NCBI GenBank assembly: GCA_947000775.1
Contig: CAMQGK010000008.1
Coordinates: 7,900,501 to 7,964,500, forward strand
Length of the DNA stretch: 64,000 nt
DNA from: Pterois miles
Taxonomy: Eukaryota; Chordata; Actinopteri; Perciformes; Scorpaenidae
Direction: 5' to 3'
Shown here piece after piece: positions 14,469-24,558 of the stretch. A model generated the notes under the pieces. That model ran no database searches. It was not told the origin of the DNA and saw only the letters and a list, made by a program, of their open reading frames with translations. The position numbers and the translations under genes were made by a program. The stretch's first letter is position 1. Every line of letters starts with the position of its first letter.

Positions 14469-14855
14469 TTATCCAAAGCAGTAGTATTCATCTGATTCCA
14501 CCCTGAGTTTGAGTGGCGATTTGCTGAAAGCATCGCCATCAATAACCGTTTTTTCTACAAAACAGTCAAGATCCGTGGGTGAGGGGTGGTCCGGGAGGTC
14601 CTCTAGAGTGTCCAAGTAGCTACCCACGGACAGCCCATCCAGCCCGTCGCTGTTGCCGTCATTCAAGCTGTTGACGCTGCTTCGCAGGGAGGTACCGTCC
14701 TGGCTGTCTGACAGGCTGTACAAGCTGCCCGTCAGGCTGCCCTCTTGGCTGGCCACGCCGCTTTTGTCTTCTATCATCCAGCGAATGGACTCAATGCCCT
14801 CGTTGATTGACATGAGCTGCTGCATCAGCTTCACATCGATGGCTCGTAGATGTGC
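14469..14855 (-). CDS. lurap1l: lurap1l coding exon 2
   Basis: Encodes residues 75-202, beginning AHLRAID after the acceptor CCTGTAG|GCAC and ending EYYCFG with TAA. Serine- and aspartate-rich in the middle, with a conserved acidic C-terminal third. The final residues could act as a PDZ ligand, as the LURAP1 tail does for MYO18A; this is inference. Confidence 0.94.
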   Translation of the reverse strand, partial: AHLRAIDVKLMQQLMSINEGIESIRWMIEDKSGVASQEGSLTGSLYSLSDSQDGTSLRSSVNSLNDGNSDGLDGLSVGSYLDTLEDLPDHPSPTDLDCFVEKTVIDGDAFSKSPLKLRVESDEYYCFG

Positions 14856-17800
14856 CTACAGGTTGGAGAAAAAAAAAATCTCGATCAGGTCATGAAACTT
14901 AAGGATGATCCAGCATTTAAAGAAGTAGTCCAACATTTTGGGAAATTTGCTTACTCCCCTTTTAAATGAGAAGATTGATACCACTCTCCTCCATTAAATG
15001 AGACAACAGCAAACAGCCAATTAGCTTAGCTTAGCATAAAGATAGTAAACAGCCAGCCTGCCCAAAGGGAACAAAAATGCACCAATCTACAGCTCTAAAA
15101 CTCAGGAACTAACACATGGCCAGGAGCAGGAACTTCCTGGAGTTGTGACCTTACTGTGAGATTGCCAGGAGACTCCAGGAAGTCACTGTCCTGTTCAACT
15201 AAATTGTCCAACTACGCTGAACCACCCCGCTGCTGGCTGTCGCCTTATAATTCATACATATGACAACGAAATCAGTCTGCTCAGCAAGAAAGTGAATAAG
15301 TATTTCCCAAAATGTGGAACTACTCCTTTAGCACAACAGTATTACAATGAAAGTCAGAATAATACAAAACCAGTAGCATAATCACTGCTAACTATTGTTG
15401 GTACTGAAATTCAAAGTTCATTCTAGGCCTTGAAACTAGCAGAAAATATTGCCATATGGTCCATTTAGTAGGGCTGCACGGTGGTGTAGTGGTTAGCGCT
15501 GTCGCCTCACAGAAAGAGGGTGGGGGGGTGGATTCCAGGTGGGGGTTTTTTTGGGTGTTTTTTTCGGGGAACTCGGCCTCCCCCCCAAAAAAAAAAAAAA
15601 TATTTTTTAGTTTAATTAATTTCTTTAGGTGGGAATGTGAGGGGGAAGGGTTGTTTGTTTATATTTTTTTTTTTTTTTTGTGCGGGGGGGGGGAGGGGGG
15701 ACCGGGGCGGGGGGAACCCCCCCCCCCAGCAAAAGGGGAGGGGGGCTCGACCCCCGCCCCCCGAAAAAAAAAAAGAGGAGAAGGGGGGGAGGGGGATGGT
15801 CCATTTAGTAGCTGTTCTGGAGCTTTCAATCCAATCACACAGTTTATTAGTACACTGAACTTCAGCTTTGAAGCCCACATTGATTCAAGAGCTGAAAGAG
15901 CTCAGAAAAAAAATAGAAATTTGATATCTAGAATTCCATAATAACTGCTGATGAAGACCATGTCATATGAAGGAAAGCTCCAGCTCAGCTACTAATTGAC
16001 CTTTGTGGTGAGTTTTTTTCCCTCCTCAACAATTGTTAGCATTCTTACATCCTCTGCCTGAACAATATGTGCTATTTAGTTTAGACTACCAGGCTTTGTT
16101 GTGAACAAAGAGACTTAACTATGAGGCAGCAGAATAAGGACTTGTTCAGCCAGGAAATAGTTTGCATCCAGGATTTAGAAAGATATGCCTACTCTACACA
16201 GTATGGCCATTGATTTAACTCCCTGCCATGACAAGCCATGCCATTGACTGGGGGGTGGAAGTGGACAGCCCATGGGGTCAATCAAATGGGTTCCTGTGTC
16301 ACTGGGTGACTAACAGCTGCAAGAGCCCGCTAGCTAAATTCAAAATGCTCTGAGGCAAATGAAGGCAAACAGGGCTGGTACAGTGCTCCAGACAGCTGGC
16401 TGTCTTTGGGGCGGATCTGCAACCAGGCTTCATTTAGCTCATATTGCTACCGGTGTGTTTGTTTAGTGAGTACAACCGCCCGCTTTGCACACACATGGAA
16501 GCAGAGCAGATGGAGTATTACAATTTAAGTCCAAGCAGCTATCTTGTGTTAATAAGATGGCACCAGTGGGTCGGCATCACAAAATGAGTTTAGGAAACAC
16601 AATTAGCACTGCATAATTTTGCCTGTACAGGGCAGTAACAGTGAGCATGTTTAATTAGTCAAATGAAAATAATAAGCGGGTCTCCAACCTTTTTTGGAAC
16701 TGCACATTTGCTCCTTTGATAGGCCCCTCACACATTGTAAAAGCTAAACACAATGGCGTTGCTAAAAGTGTGCATGTCTGCCAGACTTGTGCACACCAAA
16801 ACAGAGAAGTGTGATTGGATCAGTGATTAAGCTGTGAAGGGAGCCACAAAAACAGGGAAGCCCAATATGGCCCAATTTCAAAACGAGCTGTCCCACAGTA
16901 AGAGGCCACTAATGGCATCATTACACTAGATTATCTTTTAATGTCAATTAGTTTGTTCTCGTATCAGCACAATTAAATGGTGGCATGGCTGTCACATTGA
17001 ACCGCAAGAAATTTAAAGGTATGGGTTGTTAAAAATACAAAATGTGCCAGGTATAGGTCTCAATGTCTCCACCATATAAGCCTATCAACACGAACTCTCT
17101 GGGTGATTGGTCAGTCCGCTGGCCGCAATGCAGCTCTAACACAGGCGGCAAAACTCGGTCAACCAGGCCATCTGCTCAGGAATCCTAATACCTTCCGTGA
17201 CCTTACTTAAAATGGGGGTTTGCTGTGACTCTTTACCTCACAAAGCTTCACTCTAACAAGCACGACAATAATGTCATGCTGAGTGTTGGCAGACAAAACT
17301 ATGAACTTCTAAAAAGCTAACTACACAGGTAGGCCTACAGAGTATTTTATGGCAGAGTCATTTGAATAATGAGGACAGTGGGGGGGTATTCCTTGAGGAG
17401 AGGTTATCAATACAGCTCTCTGCTGACTGTAATGCATGCAAGTGTGAATGGCTCTCAGGTACTGACCGGTTTCACAGTGCTTTAGACCACAATGAAGCAC
17501 AACAACCATTAGTGGAACTTTGCATCTAACGGCCACATGTTGATATGCAGACCTGGTTTGCATCTGGGCCAGTGAAGCATTTCCTGTGAGCTCTGGCTCA
17601 GTTGCCAATACATGTGATACAGTAGAGAGAATTTTAAAATTACCTGACAGTAAACTGCAAAGCAGGGATTTGCTGGCTTGTATATACACACATTTACTTT
17701 TTTGTATTTATTTTAAAGTTTATTATTATTGACCTAGCTTGTGATGACAAACTTTAAACTAACTAAACTACACTAGATTTCTTGGCTATGTCACCGTTTT

Positions 17801-18098
17801 CTGCTTATTTATCAACTGGCACATTTATCTTAAACGTTACTGTGACACAATATAAATGCAGAATAAAAATGCTTACCATTTCTTCTTTCAGGAAGAGCAT
17901 CTTGCTCTCCAGTCTTTTCAAATCCGTATTGTTGGCATACCGTTTGCAGTTCACTAAATGCGCTGCTGCTGCGGACTTCTCGTGCTTGTCGTGATGCTTT
18001 CCTCCAGCCAGAGAACGAATGAGACTATCTGGGACTTTTAGTCCCAACTTTGTCTCTATATCCTTCAAATCAGGCAAGACGTTGTTGTCCTCGTCCAT
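14469..18098 (-). CDS. lurap1l: leucine-rich adaptor protein 1-like (complete, two exons)
   Basis: Small cytoplasmic adaptor related to LURAP1/LRAP35a, whose family links MRCK kinases to MYO18A and has been tied to NF-kappaB signalling. That role is known for the paralogue and is inferred here. Exons 18098-17877 (74 codons) and 14855-14469 (128 codons plus stop) join in phase 0 to 202 residues. Family hallmarks: N-terminal LPDLKDIETKLG and VPDSLIRSL, the LKRLESKM helix, RAIDVKLMQQL, INEGIESIRWMIE, a serine-rich SLTGSLYSL region, LDGLSVGSYLDTL and the C-terminal EYYCFG. Human LURAP1L is about 228 residues; the fish protein lacks its long Gly/Ser tract. The MDED start is chosen by homology. Gene order and strand next to tyrp1 match the mammalian locus. 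Confidence 0.95.
14918..15330. mobile_element. miniature inverted-repeat transposon in the lurap1l intron
   Basis: The ends are inverted copies of each other over about 28 bp: the left end carries AAGTAGTCCAACATTTTGGG and the right end, read on the other strand, AGTAGTTCCACATTTTGGG. The interior holds the TTAGCTTAGCATAAAGA stretch common in teleost intergenic repeats. No coding capacity, about 413 bp. Confidence 0.75.
15471..15795 (+). mobile_element. tRNA-derived SINE-like insertion with degraded body
   Basis: Begins GGGCTGCACGG and TGGTGTAGTGGTTAGCG, a match to the RNA polymerase III A box, followed by the CTGTCGCCTCACAG stretch usual in this teleost SINE group. It is flanked by a 15-bp direct repeat (15456-15470 and 15796-15810), the mark of LINE-driven target-primed insertion. 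From about 15540 the body becomes long G, C, T and A homopolymers. A few landmarks (GGATTCCAGG, CGGGGAACTCGGCCTCC) still line up with the usual SINE body. Confidence 0.7.
17877..18098 (-). CDS. lurap1l: lurap1l coding exon 1
   Basis: Encodes residues 1-74, ending LKEEM. The donor ATG|GTAAGC is strong. The frame stays open upstream to about 18224, but that part is not like the family and is taken as 5' UTR. A histidine- and lysine-rich stretch (GGKHHDKHEK) replaces the mammalian low-complexity insert. Confidence 0.93.
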
Positions 18099-18227
18099 TG
18101 TAGCAGGCAGAAAACTAGGACACGTAGCTACGAGCTGTTGTGGAGACGCGCGTAAACTATGTGTCCAAATAGGAGTCGATCCAAAGTTGTGCGTACTCCT
18201 CGCAACTTTATTCAACCGGCTCACGGA

Positions 18228-18255
18228 GTGAAGTGTTGAACCAGAAACACTTCAC
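18228..18255. promoter_or_regulatory. perfect 10-bp inverted repeat in the lurap1l promoter/5' UTR
   Basis: Arms GTGAAGTGTT and AACACTTCAC are separated by 8 bp, about 130 bp before the lurap1l ATG. Each arm holds a CACTT half-site of the NKX2 type and a T-box-like AAGTGTT. It could be a dimeric protein site or an RNA hairpin. Confidence 0.4.
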
Positions 18256-19687
18256 GTTGAATCCACTACACCGCTGTTACACTAACACACCTCCCATTCT
18301 AGCGGCTGACCAGTAGTGAGACAGTTTAGAGACAACCTACCCGCCGTAGACCCTCCCACATGGGAGCTTCCTCTGAAACCAGACACCAGACAGGTGAGGT
18401 GACACCGGGGTGTTGTGAATTAAAATGATTCCTACACGCAGGGGAATGCATTTTTCAGGGAGCACTACATCAGCTATTTTTACATTTGTGTCTGCAAACA
18501 GGTTGAAATGTAAGGTGAACGCAGGTAAACAAACAAAAGCATGAAACATGTAAGCTCCACGAATGTCTATATAAAATGTTTTTGTTGTTGTTGTGTATTG
18601 ATATATTAATATATTTTGGTGTGTTTATTTATGTTATAATTACCCAGTGTCAGTGTGAAGTCAAACAAACCACCATGTGTGGGCAAACAATTTAATCATA
18701 TAAATAATTTAGCATGCACCCAGATCCAACAAATTTCTGGCAAAAGTATAAATGTATAAACATAGAAGTAATAATGACAATTTCACATGGATTTAGTTTA
18801 GAACAGAATGAAAGCTGCATATGGTGAGAGTTAGGTCTCAGGATTACAACCTGTTGACACTGTTTTTCACTCCATTTCCTCTGAATCACTACAATTGTTT
18901 TTTTTTTTTTTTTTCTTTTTATCTCTTTCTCCAATCAATCACATTTCGGGTAATTCTGATCAATTTATCTTCAGTTCATACATCACTAGAAAATAAAAAC
19001 AAACCCCTTCAAAGCATCTCACTCTTTCCAAGAACATGCATAGTTTCAGAAATTGAACTATTGCACCCCCTTGTGGGCAGTATGGCTCCATTACAAGGGC
19101 AGTGTATTTTAGAGCAACTATTTCACTTCTATGATGATCTAAAGCCTATAAACATGATAGAGGTTGTAGATGTGCATGTTTTAATTACTTTGCATGTATT
19201 ACTCTTGTGTTACTCTATTACTTTAAATGTGTTCATAAAGTTATAAAACATTTTTTCTTTAGTGCAATATCAAACACTAAAATACAGGAGGCATCATTGC
19301 GGACACTGACATGCCATTTAAAAGCCCTGAAAAGAATCACAGTCCAGCACCACCTGGTGGCATCACTATTACACCAACACAAATTGGCCCAAAATCTGAA
19401 AATTTCAACGATAGGACCATTGCAATCTTTGCAAAACTTTGTAAAATTATATGCATATATCTTTACCTTTCCATTACAAAAAAGCATCTTAAATGAGTGC
19501 TTCACTCTGTGCTACTTGTAAAGAAAAATTAAGGGACATGAATGCAGTCAAAAGTTTACTTCCTATCACATTGTAGCATTAAAGAATCTACACGGCCTCT
19601 GAGACCAGATCCAGGCATTTACGAGTTGCTCTCCTGTGTCACTGTAAAAGTAAAGGGAAGCGAGAGGCTCATGTTCCAACATTGATC
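18256..19687. other. lurap1l-tyrp1 intergenic stretch
   Basis: Holds the upstream side of lurap1l (more GC-rich to about 18420), AT-rich sequence with a T tract at 18899-18914, and the presumed tyrp1 3' UTR below 19688. No further gene is visible. Confidence 0.7.
19180..19185 (-). terminator. possible tyrp1 polyadenylation signal (ATTAAA)
   Basis: This variant hexamer on the minus strand lies about 500 bp past the tyrp1 stop. I saw no AATAAA on that strand nearer than about 18629-18624. The choice between them cannot be made from sequence alone. Confidence 0.25.
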
Positions 19688-19875
19688 CTAGACTACAGAT
19701 TGGCTTTTGTCGTCGTCGTAGCGCTGGTACTGATCTCCAAGCAGAGGTTGGCGGCCCTCCATCTTGTAAGACCTGGCACGCACGGCACATGTGGTGGCAG
19801 CAAAAATGACTGCGACGACCACAAGGGCGGCTACTATTGCCATGGTGATGATTTCAGTCAGAGTAAAAGCTTGAC
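19688..19875 (-). CDS. tyrp1: tyrp1 coding exon 7: membrane helix and cytoplasmic tail
   Basis: Encodes residues 460-521. A helix rich in A, V and I (about 467-490) is followed by basic RARSYK, then RQPLLGDQYQRY and a short acidic run, ending SQSVV and TAG. The QPLL and xQSVV elements match the melanosomal sorting tail of TYRP1. Confidence 0.94.
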
Positions 19876-22800
19876 CTAGAATGGTAGAAGAAGATGATTA
19901 TTACCTTCATCACTGGATTTATTTAAAGGTCACATTTTTATGTAGACGAATACATCCCCAGAGTCTTTAGAAAGGTGCTGAATGAAAGTATGGCTCTTCC
20001 TGAAAAAAATATTGCATGCAATTGTGAATTAATCATTTATTAATTATCACTTCTAACAAGGCTTATGAGCCAATAGTATATCAGTGCTGGTATTATGTGT
20101 CATCTTTGGGTCATCAGTTAGTGTGGAAAACATGGATAAATGGCTAAGATCGATGGTAAGTGTCTGGCAAGGACTTGTGAAGTGAATGCAATGGAACAGG
20201 AGAGGGAAAATGTGACGTACTGGCTGAATGTTATGTTATGTTATCAATAGCACCTTTAAAAGACAAGATTGAAAGCACACCCACAAAAAATGTGTGTGTA
20301 CTCGAAGTCATCCAAAATGAATACCTGGCCATTCAGCTTCATAAGAGTAACCAAGATTTTCAGGAGCAGTCACAAACATCTCAGCGTTAGTCACTGGAGG
20401 CCAGAAAGGCACCATGTTGAAGCCCCTGTTGTGACCAATGGGGGCATTTTCTTCAGGATACAGAGACGAATCTGTCAAGAAATATGTGAAGTTAGCCTAA
20501 AAGCTCACCATGCTAACTATAAAGCAGTAAATCTTGCAAGTATAATAAACTTAACAACTGGAACAAGTGTTTTTTTTGTATTTTTTTTAACCTGCACCGT
20601 GTCTCCTCAACCATTCATCAAATATAGCATCAGTGTAGGTGTGGAGCAGGACGAAGATGGGGTCATTGGGTGACAGGTGAGTCTGTCCTCCTGTCCCATT
20701 CAGGAACAGATGGGCCAGGTTGTGGAGGCTCCTCACTACAGGGTCATAGTTCCCCTGAGGGGCACTGTAGCCTGCCGAAACAACATGAAAATACATAAGA
20801 AACATTGTGTACATGTAGAAACACTATATGACAGAAATATGTCATCTCTCACCTTCAACCGTGTTCCTGAAGCTTTCAGAGGAGGTGGAGTAATAGGGCG
20901 GTGTGTCAAAAGTGTTAACCTGCAGACAGTCCGCCACATCCTGGGGCTCTGGGAGACGCTGGACCATCGGCCTGTTGACGTTTCCTGCTGGGTTCCTTCT
21001 TATGGGAGAGGTCTCAGTGCCTGGAAGGACACCGGAACCACATAAGATAGACTATAGCACTAAAAGAATAAAGATGATCACTGTTACATCACTACAGTGG
21101 TGAATAAACAACAGTCTTACTGTTGCAGATGGTTCCCAGCGCGTCATAGTCCTCTACGCTCTCACATATGACCCTCCACTGGGAGAAGATAGAGTTAGCG
21201 CTGAGGGAATTCATGTCGAAGGTGCTCCTGGCTCCCATCAGGTCATCTGTGCAGATGTCACATGTGCTTCCACCGATGGCAAAATTCCAGTAGGGCAGGG
21301 CGAAGGACGGGTCTTGCAGCATGTCCTAGTTGTTTGAAATTAATAAATGATTTGTGAATATGAAGATCAAGGCAAGGGAGGCTTGGAGTTTGTTTGAGGC
21401 TTGGTTTTATTATGCTGCTGACAATGTATTCCCACCTCCCCAGGTCTCCTTTAAGTCTAAGTAAACGCACACAATAATTTGGTTATCATTTTCACACACT
21501 GTGATTTCCTTTGATGACAATATGTGTTTACCATGCATGAATAAATCTGAAAATAGGTTCTTTAAAGGCCTTTGTGAAAACAATTTTAGGGTATCTAATC
21601 ACTTATGAAATATGTAATCTGTCCACATGAAGTGAAAAAAAAAATGAATGCGTGTGCAACCAGGGGGCAGCAGACAGATTAGTATAAAATATGGATTTAA
21701 AAACTTCCTGGAAATGAAACTTGTGGAAGATGAAGTGATGCTCATCCTTGCTTTTCCACAACTTCTTTTGGCTGTCTTGTGTAAAAAAACTCATTATTTG
21801 AGATTAATACAACATATATAGGTAAAGTTATAATAGATATAATTTATTGATTTTTCAATCAAATTAGTTGATGTACAGCATCTTGGTCCCAACTTGAAAT
21901 TGCATCAGTAATGGTTGTGGTTACAGTTGTAACATTAGGGTGAAATAGGCTATTAAACGGTGATATATGGGTAAATTAGAAATGCGGATAAACAGACAGG
22001 TTTGTATCTTAAAATGACCCATCACAATGTACTGTGTATGCAATTGCACCACCATTACTCTAATCTCTTTATACAGAATCTCACCTGCATGTCTCGCTCC
22101 AGCTGCAACAGGTGGAACCGGTGCCACGTGACAAAACCGGGGCCCTCGTGAGAGAAATCCACTCCCCCGAAACTAGCCTGCCCTGCGCCCAGGAACGTTT
22201 TGCTGACCGAGTAGTAGTGCGTCCACACGAAGTAGTTGTAGATGGTGATGTTCTCAAACTGCGCGGTGTTCCCGTCGGGCCCGAAGACCTCCGCGTAACG
22301 CCGCGTGGCGATCACCAGGTCCGGGTGCACCGTGCGCTTGGCCTGGTCCAGCGCGTTCACGAACGCACGCTTCTCGTCCGCGCTGAGCTGCATCACGTTT
22401 CTTCTTACTGGGGGATTATAGAAAAGGGGAAAGTGGATTAGCTCAGCCAGTCATGCGTTAATTAGGAATCTGTTTTTAATGACGGAGAAAAGAAGAACAG
22501 AAAAATGTGCGTAATGGGCAATTTTAATGACAATTAATGTTGTAATCAAATACCCTTTTCTAAGTTAAAAAGCTGTAACTATTTCAAATTAATTTTAGCT
22601 CGTTTCATGGGACACTCATTCGAATTATTTTTGGTAAATCTCTTTGCCCTATAGAAATAGTTAAATCGGCATTACATGGACCAAAACGCGTTAATATTGT
22701 TATGTGTCCAAAAGAAGTGCTGAAGTGCCTCTGTGCAACAGCACTGAATCCCTAGCTATGACCTCTCCTAACTCCTAATGAGTTACAGTAAATATACTAC

Positions 22801-23224
22801 AACATTATTATTTCAATAATATTATAATATACTGTAATTCCCCAGGTTTCCCCGAGGACGCGCACTTACCAACAGAGACTCGCTGGTCACAGCTGGGCCC
22901 CGTCCATCCGTGTCTGCAGCGGCCGCAGTTATAACCGCTGAAGTTCCCGTTACACTGACAAGTGCGGTTGAAGTAACGCACGGGCCACCGTTCCCGATCA
23001 TCGCGTCCGTCGTGTGGATACTGAGGACCGTGCGGGCGCGCGTCTGCCGCGATGGACACGCACTGTCCGCGCCCCGTGCTGGAGCCGCACGGGTCGTTGT
23101 TGAGTCCGGAGGGCGACGGGCAGCACTGTCCGCTCCTGAGTCCTTCGGGTGTCACGCACTCTCTGGGGAACTGGGCGCTAACCACCACCGCGCCCACAAG
23201 CACCAAAAAACAGCACTGCCACAT
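19688..23224 (-). CDS. tyrp1: tyrosinase-related protein 1 (complete, seven coding exons)
   Basis: Melanosomal type I membrane glycoprotein of the tyrosinase family, acting in the eumelanin pathway and in tyrosinase stabilisation. Coding exons in order: 23224-22870, 22407-22085, 21325-21121, 21020-20853, 20771-20592, 20471-20325, 19875-19688. All introns are GT-AG and the joined frame is 521 codons plus stop. Visible parts: signal peptide (about residues 1-17), cysteine-rich EGF-like region (about 23-112), metal site A histidines H182, H205 and H214, metal site B histidines H367, H371 and H394, second-shell Y352, T381 and S384, one membrane helix (about 467-490), a QPLL dileucine sorting motif (502-505) and the C-terminal SQSVV. 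N-glycosylation sequons include NRT86 and NGT375. The histidines sit at a constant offset of 10 from human TYRP1. The MWQ start is chosen because the signal peptide follows at once; an in-frame ATG at 23296 would put 24 residues before it. Teleosts have tyrp1a and tyrp1b, and I cannot assign the paralogue. Confidence 0.96.
20325..20471 (-). CDS. tyrp1: tyrp1 coding exon 6: end of lumenal domain
   Basis: Encodes residues 411-459, including ENAPIGHNR, NMVPFWPPVTNAEMF and VTAPENLGY, just before the membrane segment. Acceptor TTGACAG|ATTCG, donor GCCAG|GTATTC. Confidence 0.94.
20592..20771 (-). CDS. tyrp1: tyrp1 coding exon 5: metal site B
   Basis: Encodes residues 351-410 and carries the site-B histidines in SLHNLAHLFLNG and VLLHTYTDA, together with the THLSPNDP loop. 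The intron before it is 81 bp. The donor GCAG|GTTAAAAA is weak after the fourth base, but homology fixes the boundary. Confidence 0.95.
20853..21020 (-). CDS. tyrp1: tyrp1 coding exon 4: inter-site linker
   Basis: Encodes residues 295-350, including IRRNPAGN, RPMVQRLPEPQDV and the FRNTVEG exon-end motif. Phase 1 at both ends. Acceptor CCTTCCAG|GCAC, donor GAAG|GTGAGA. The intron before it is only 100 bp. Confidence 0.95.
21121..21325 (-). CDS. tyrp1: tyrp1 coding exon 3: catalytic-domain core
   Basis: Encodes residues 227-294 plus the first base of codon 295. It includes LPYWNFA, CDICTDDLMG and the FSQWRVICES stretch diagnostic of tyrosinase-related proteins. Acceptor CTAG|GACATG, donor AACA|GTAAGA. 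Confidence 0.95.
22085..22407 (-). CDS. tyrp1: tyrp1 coding exon 2: metal site A
   Basis: Encodes residues 119-226, beginning VRRN and ending LERDMQ, and holds all three site-A histidines (FVWTHYYS, FSHEGP, WHRFH). The acceptor is CCCCCAG|TAAGAAG and the donor CAG|GTGAGA. The exon is 323 bp, entered in phase 1 and left in phase 0. Confidence 0.96.
22870..23224 (-). CDS. tyrp1: tyrp1 coding exon 1: signal peptide and cysteine-rich region
   Basis: Encodes residues 1-118 plus one base of codon 119. A hydrophobic leader ends in VVVSA, and the mature protein probably starts QFPREC. Many cysteines follow, including the CRHGWTGPSC EGF-like stretch typical of the family. The donor reads TTG|GTAAGT. 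The ATG has A at -3. Confidence 0.95.
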
Positions 23225-23399
23225 TATCCAAAAACGGTTTCCAAACTTTACGCACGGCTGATTTGCAATCAGTTTACCAACAAATATGCACTTCAACTAA
23301 GCCTTTATCCAAAATGAATGTGCATCACTTCAACACAGCAGGAATGGCTCTCTGTCAACTAAAGTGTGTATAAAACGTCCCCTTCCATGCGCAGAGGCC

Positions 23400-23470
23400 C
23401 CTGCTTCCACTTCCCACCAAACCAGTGAACCGTCGATCTTAAATACCAGATTAGCGCATGACCGGATTTT
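23400..23470 (-). promoter_or_regulatory. candidate tyrp1 core promoter (M-box-like and TATA-like pair)
   Basis: On the minus strand GGTCATGCGCT (23463-23453) is followed by TATTTAAG (23445-23438). This is the arrangement expected of a melanocyte M-box (consensus AGTCATGTGCT, bound by MITF) just before a TATA-like box. The match is 9 of 11, but the E-box core reads CATGCG instead of CATGTG. A start site about 30 bp further on would give a 5' UTR near 190 nt. Inferred only. Confidence 0.4.
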
Positions 23471-24558
23471 CCCCCGCGTGATGCCATCACAAAACATCAT
23501 ATTTCCTTCTGGCGATGGGGGGAGAAAAGGTAGTGTGATCCCTCATGCACAATATTATTCTTCAAGAAACTCACTGGACTCCTGAAGTTGCCCAAAATGT
23601 TCACATCATTAAATGTGAGGAATTAGTTACAAAAATGTTTCAGATTAAAACAAACTATGATGAATGAACATGGCTATGGTAACTTTAATAAGTGTACATG
23701 GACTGTAAGGGTTTAGCATGCCTTTATGAGCACTGTATGGAAATTAATTTGTTATGAAGTGGTAGCCTTGTTACAAATGTAGGCCTTGGTACATACACAG
23801 ATGCTTGTGGAATTAAAATAAACCAGTTTGGTGCTGCAACTGAGCTCAGTATTACAATATGGGTCTTATCTAACCAGTATGTCCATCAAATAAAAATGCA
23901 CTAAATAATCCAAAATGTGCTGTTTTAAAGGAATACTAGCTATAAAATTCCAGGATATAATGTTGAGAAGCCCCAGAAGTAGCTTGTGTTTGTTAGAGTG
24001 ATTATATTTCAGGTGATTTGACCACTCAGCTGCCTGTGCTCTCATGAGCATGTGAGTCATGGAAGCATGAAAACACCTTCTAGGAATGCAGGACTCTATG
24101 ATTTCTATAGTTCAAAACAAAGAAAATTGGATGCAATTTACAATGAATATGTTTCAAAAATCCACTTCATCATATTTAAAAACGCATAGGATCATAATAT
24201 TTGTAAAAGCAGGCACATTTTTAAGAGGCATCGAGAAACATTTTCAAACTGTAAAGGTACACTCAAGAGATTTAGTGGGCCAACATATCCTGACTTTTAG
24301 TACCTACTATGGGACAATCTCCAACAATGGATCCTACACTACCCATGATGCAATGCAATAGCATCTTACCTTATGTGTTCACATATGGGATAGATGGAAG
24401 AGATGGGAAATATTTGTATGTTTACCGCTAAAAAAACCCTGAAACCCAGGCACTGATTTGATATTTTAAAAATATCATCAGTCCATAAATTATTAAGTAT
24501 TGGTGATTCAATAATATCACAATAAGCATCTTAAAATCCTGTTTGATTGAGCACAACT
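23471..24558. other. tyrp1 upstream flank
   Basis: AT-rich, no gene. 24240-24370 ends in CTACACTACCCATGATGCAA, which resembles a common fish repeat. Similar short runs occur near 26105 and, inverted, near 36715. Confidence 0.5.
24049..24054. promoter_or_regulatory. CATGTG E-box upstream of tyrp1
   Basis: This E-box sits about 0.8 kb before the tyrp1 ATG. It is followed by an A, as MITF prefers, and by a TGAGTCA AP-1-like site. A CAGCTG E-box lies at 24028-24033. Such motifs occur often by chance. Confidence 0.2.

Larger units (their letters stand above)
14856..17876 (-). other. lurap1l intron 1
   Basis: The 3.0-kb intron contains the MITE and the SINE-like insertion listed separately. From about 15811 to 17876 I see no further exon or clear repeat. 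Confidence 0.85.

Noticed and set aside
15478..15550. Functional tRNA gene
   Set aside because: Only the A box is good. The B-box region (GTGGATTCCAGG) is degenerate and there is no cloverleaf; it is a SINE head.
15456..15941. 161-codon open frame on the plus strand and opposing frames at 15612-15880
   Set aside because: Made of glycine, proline, lysine and phenylalanine runs from the homopolymer SINE body; not a gene.
22112..22441. 109-codon open frame on the plus strand
   Set aside because: Antisense shadow of tyrp1 exon 2 caused by its high GC content.
22910..23317. 135-codon open frame on the plus strand
   Set aside because: Antisense shadow of tyrp1 exon 1.
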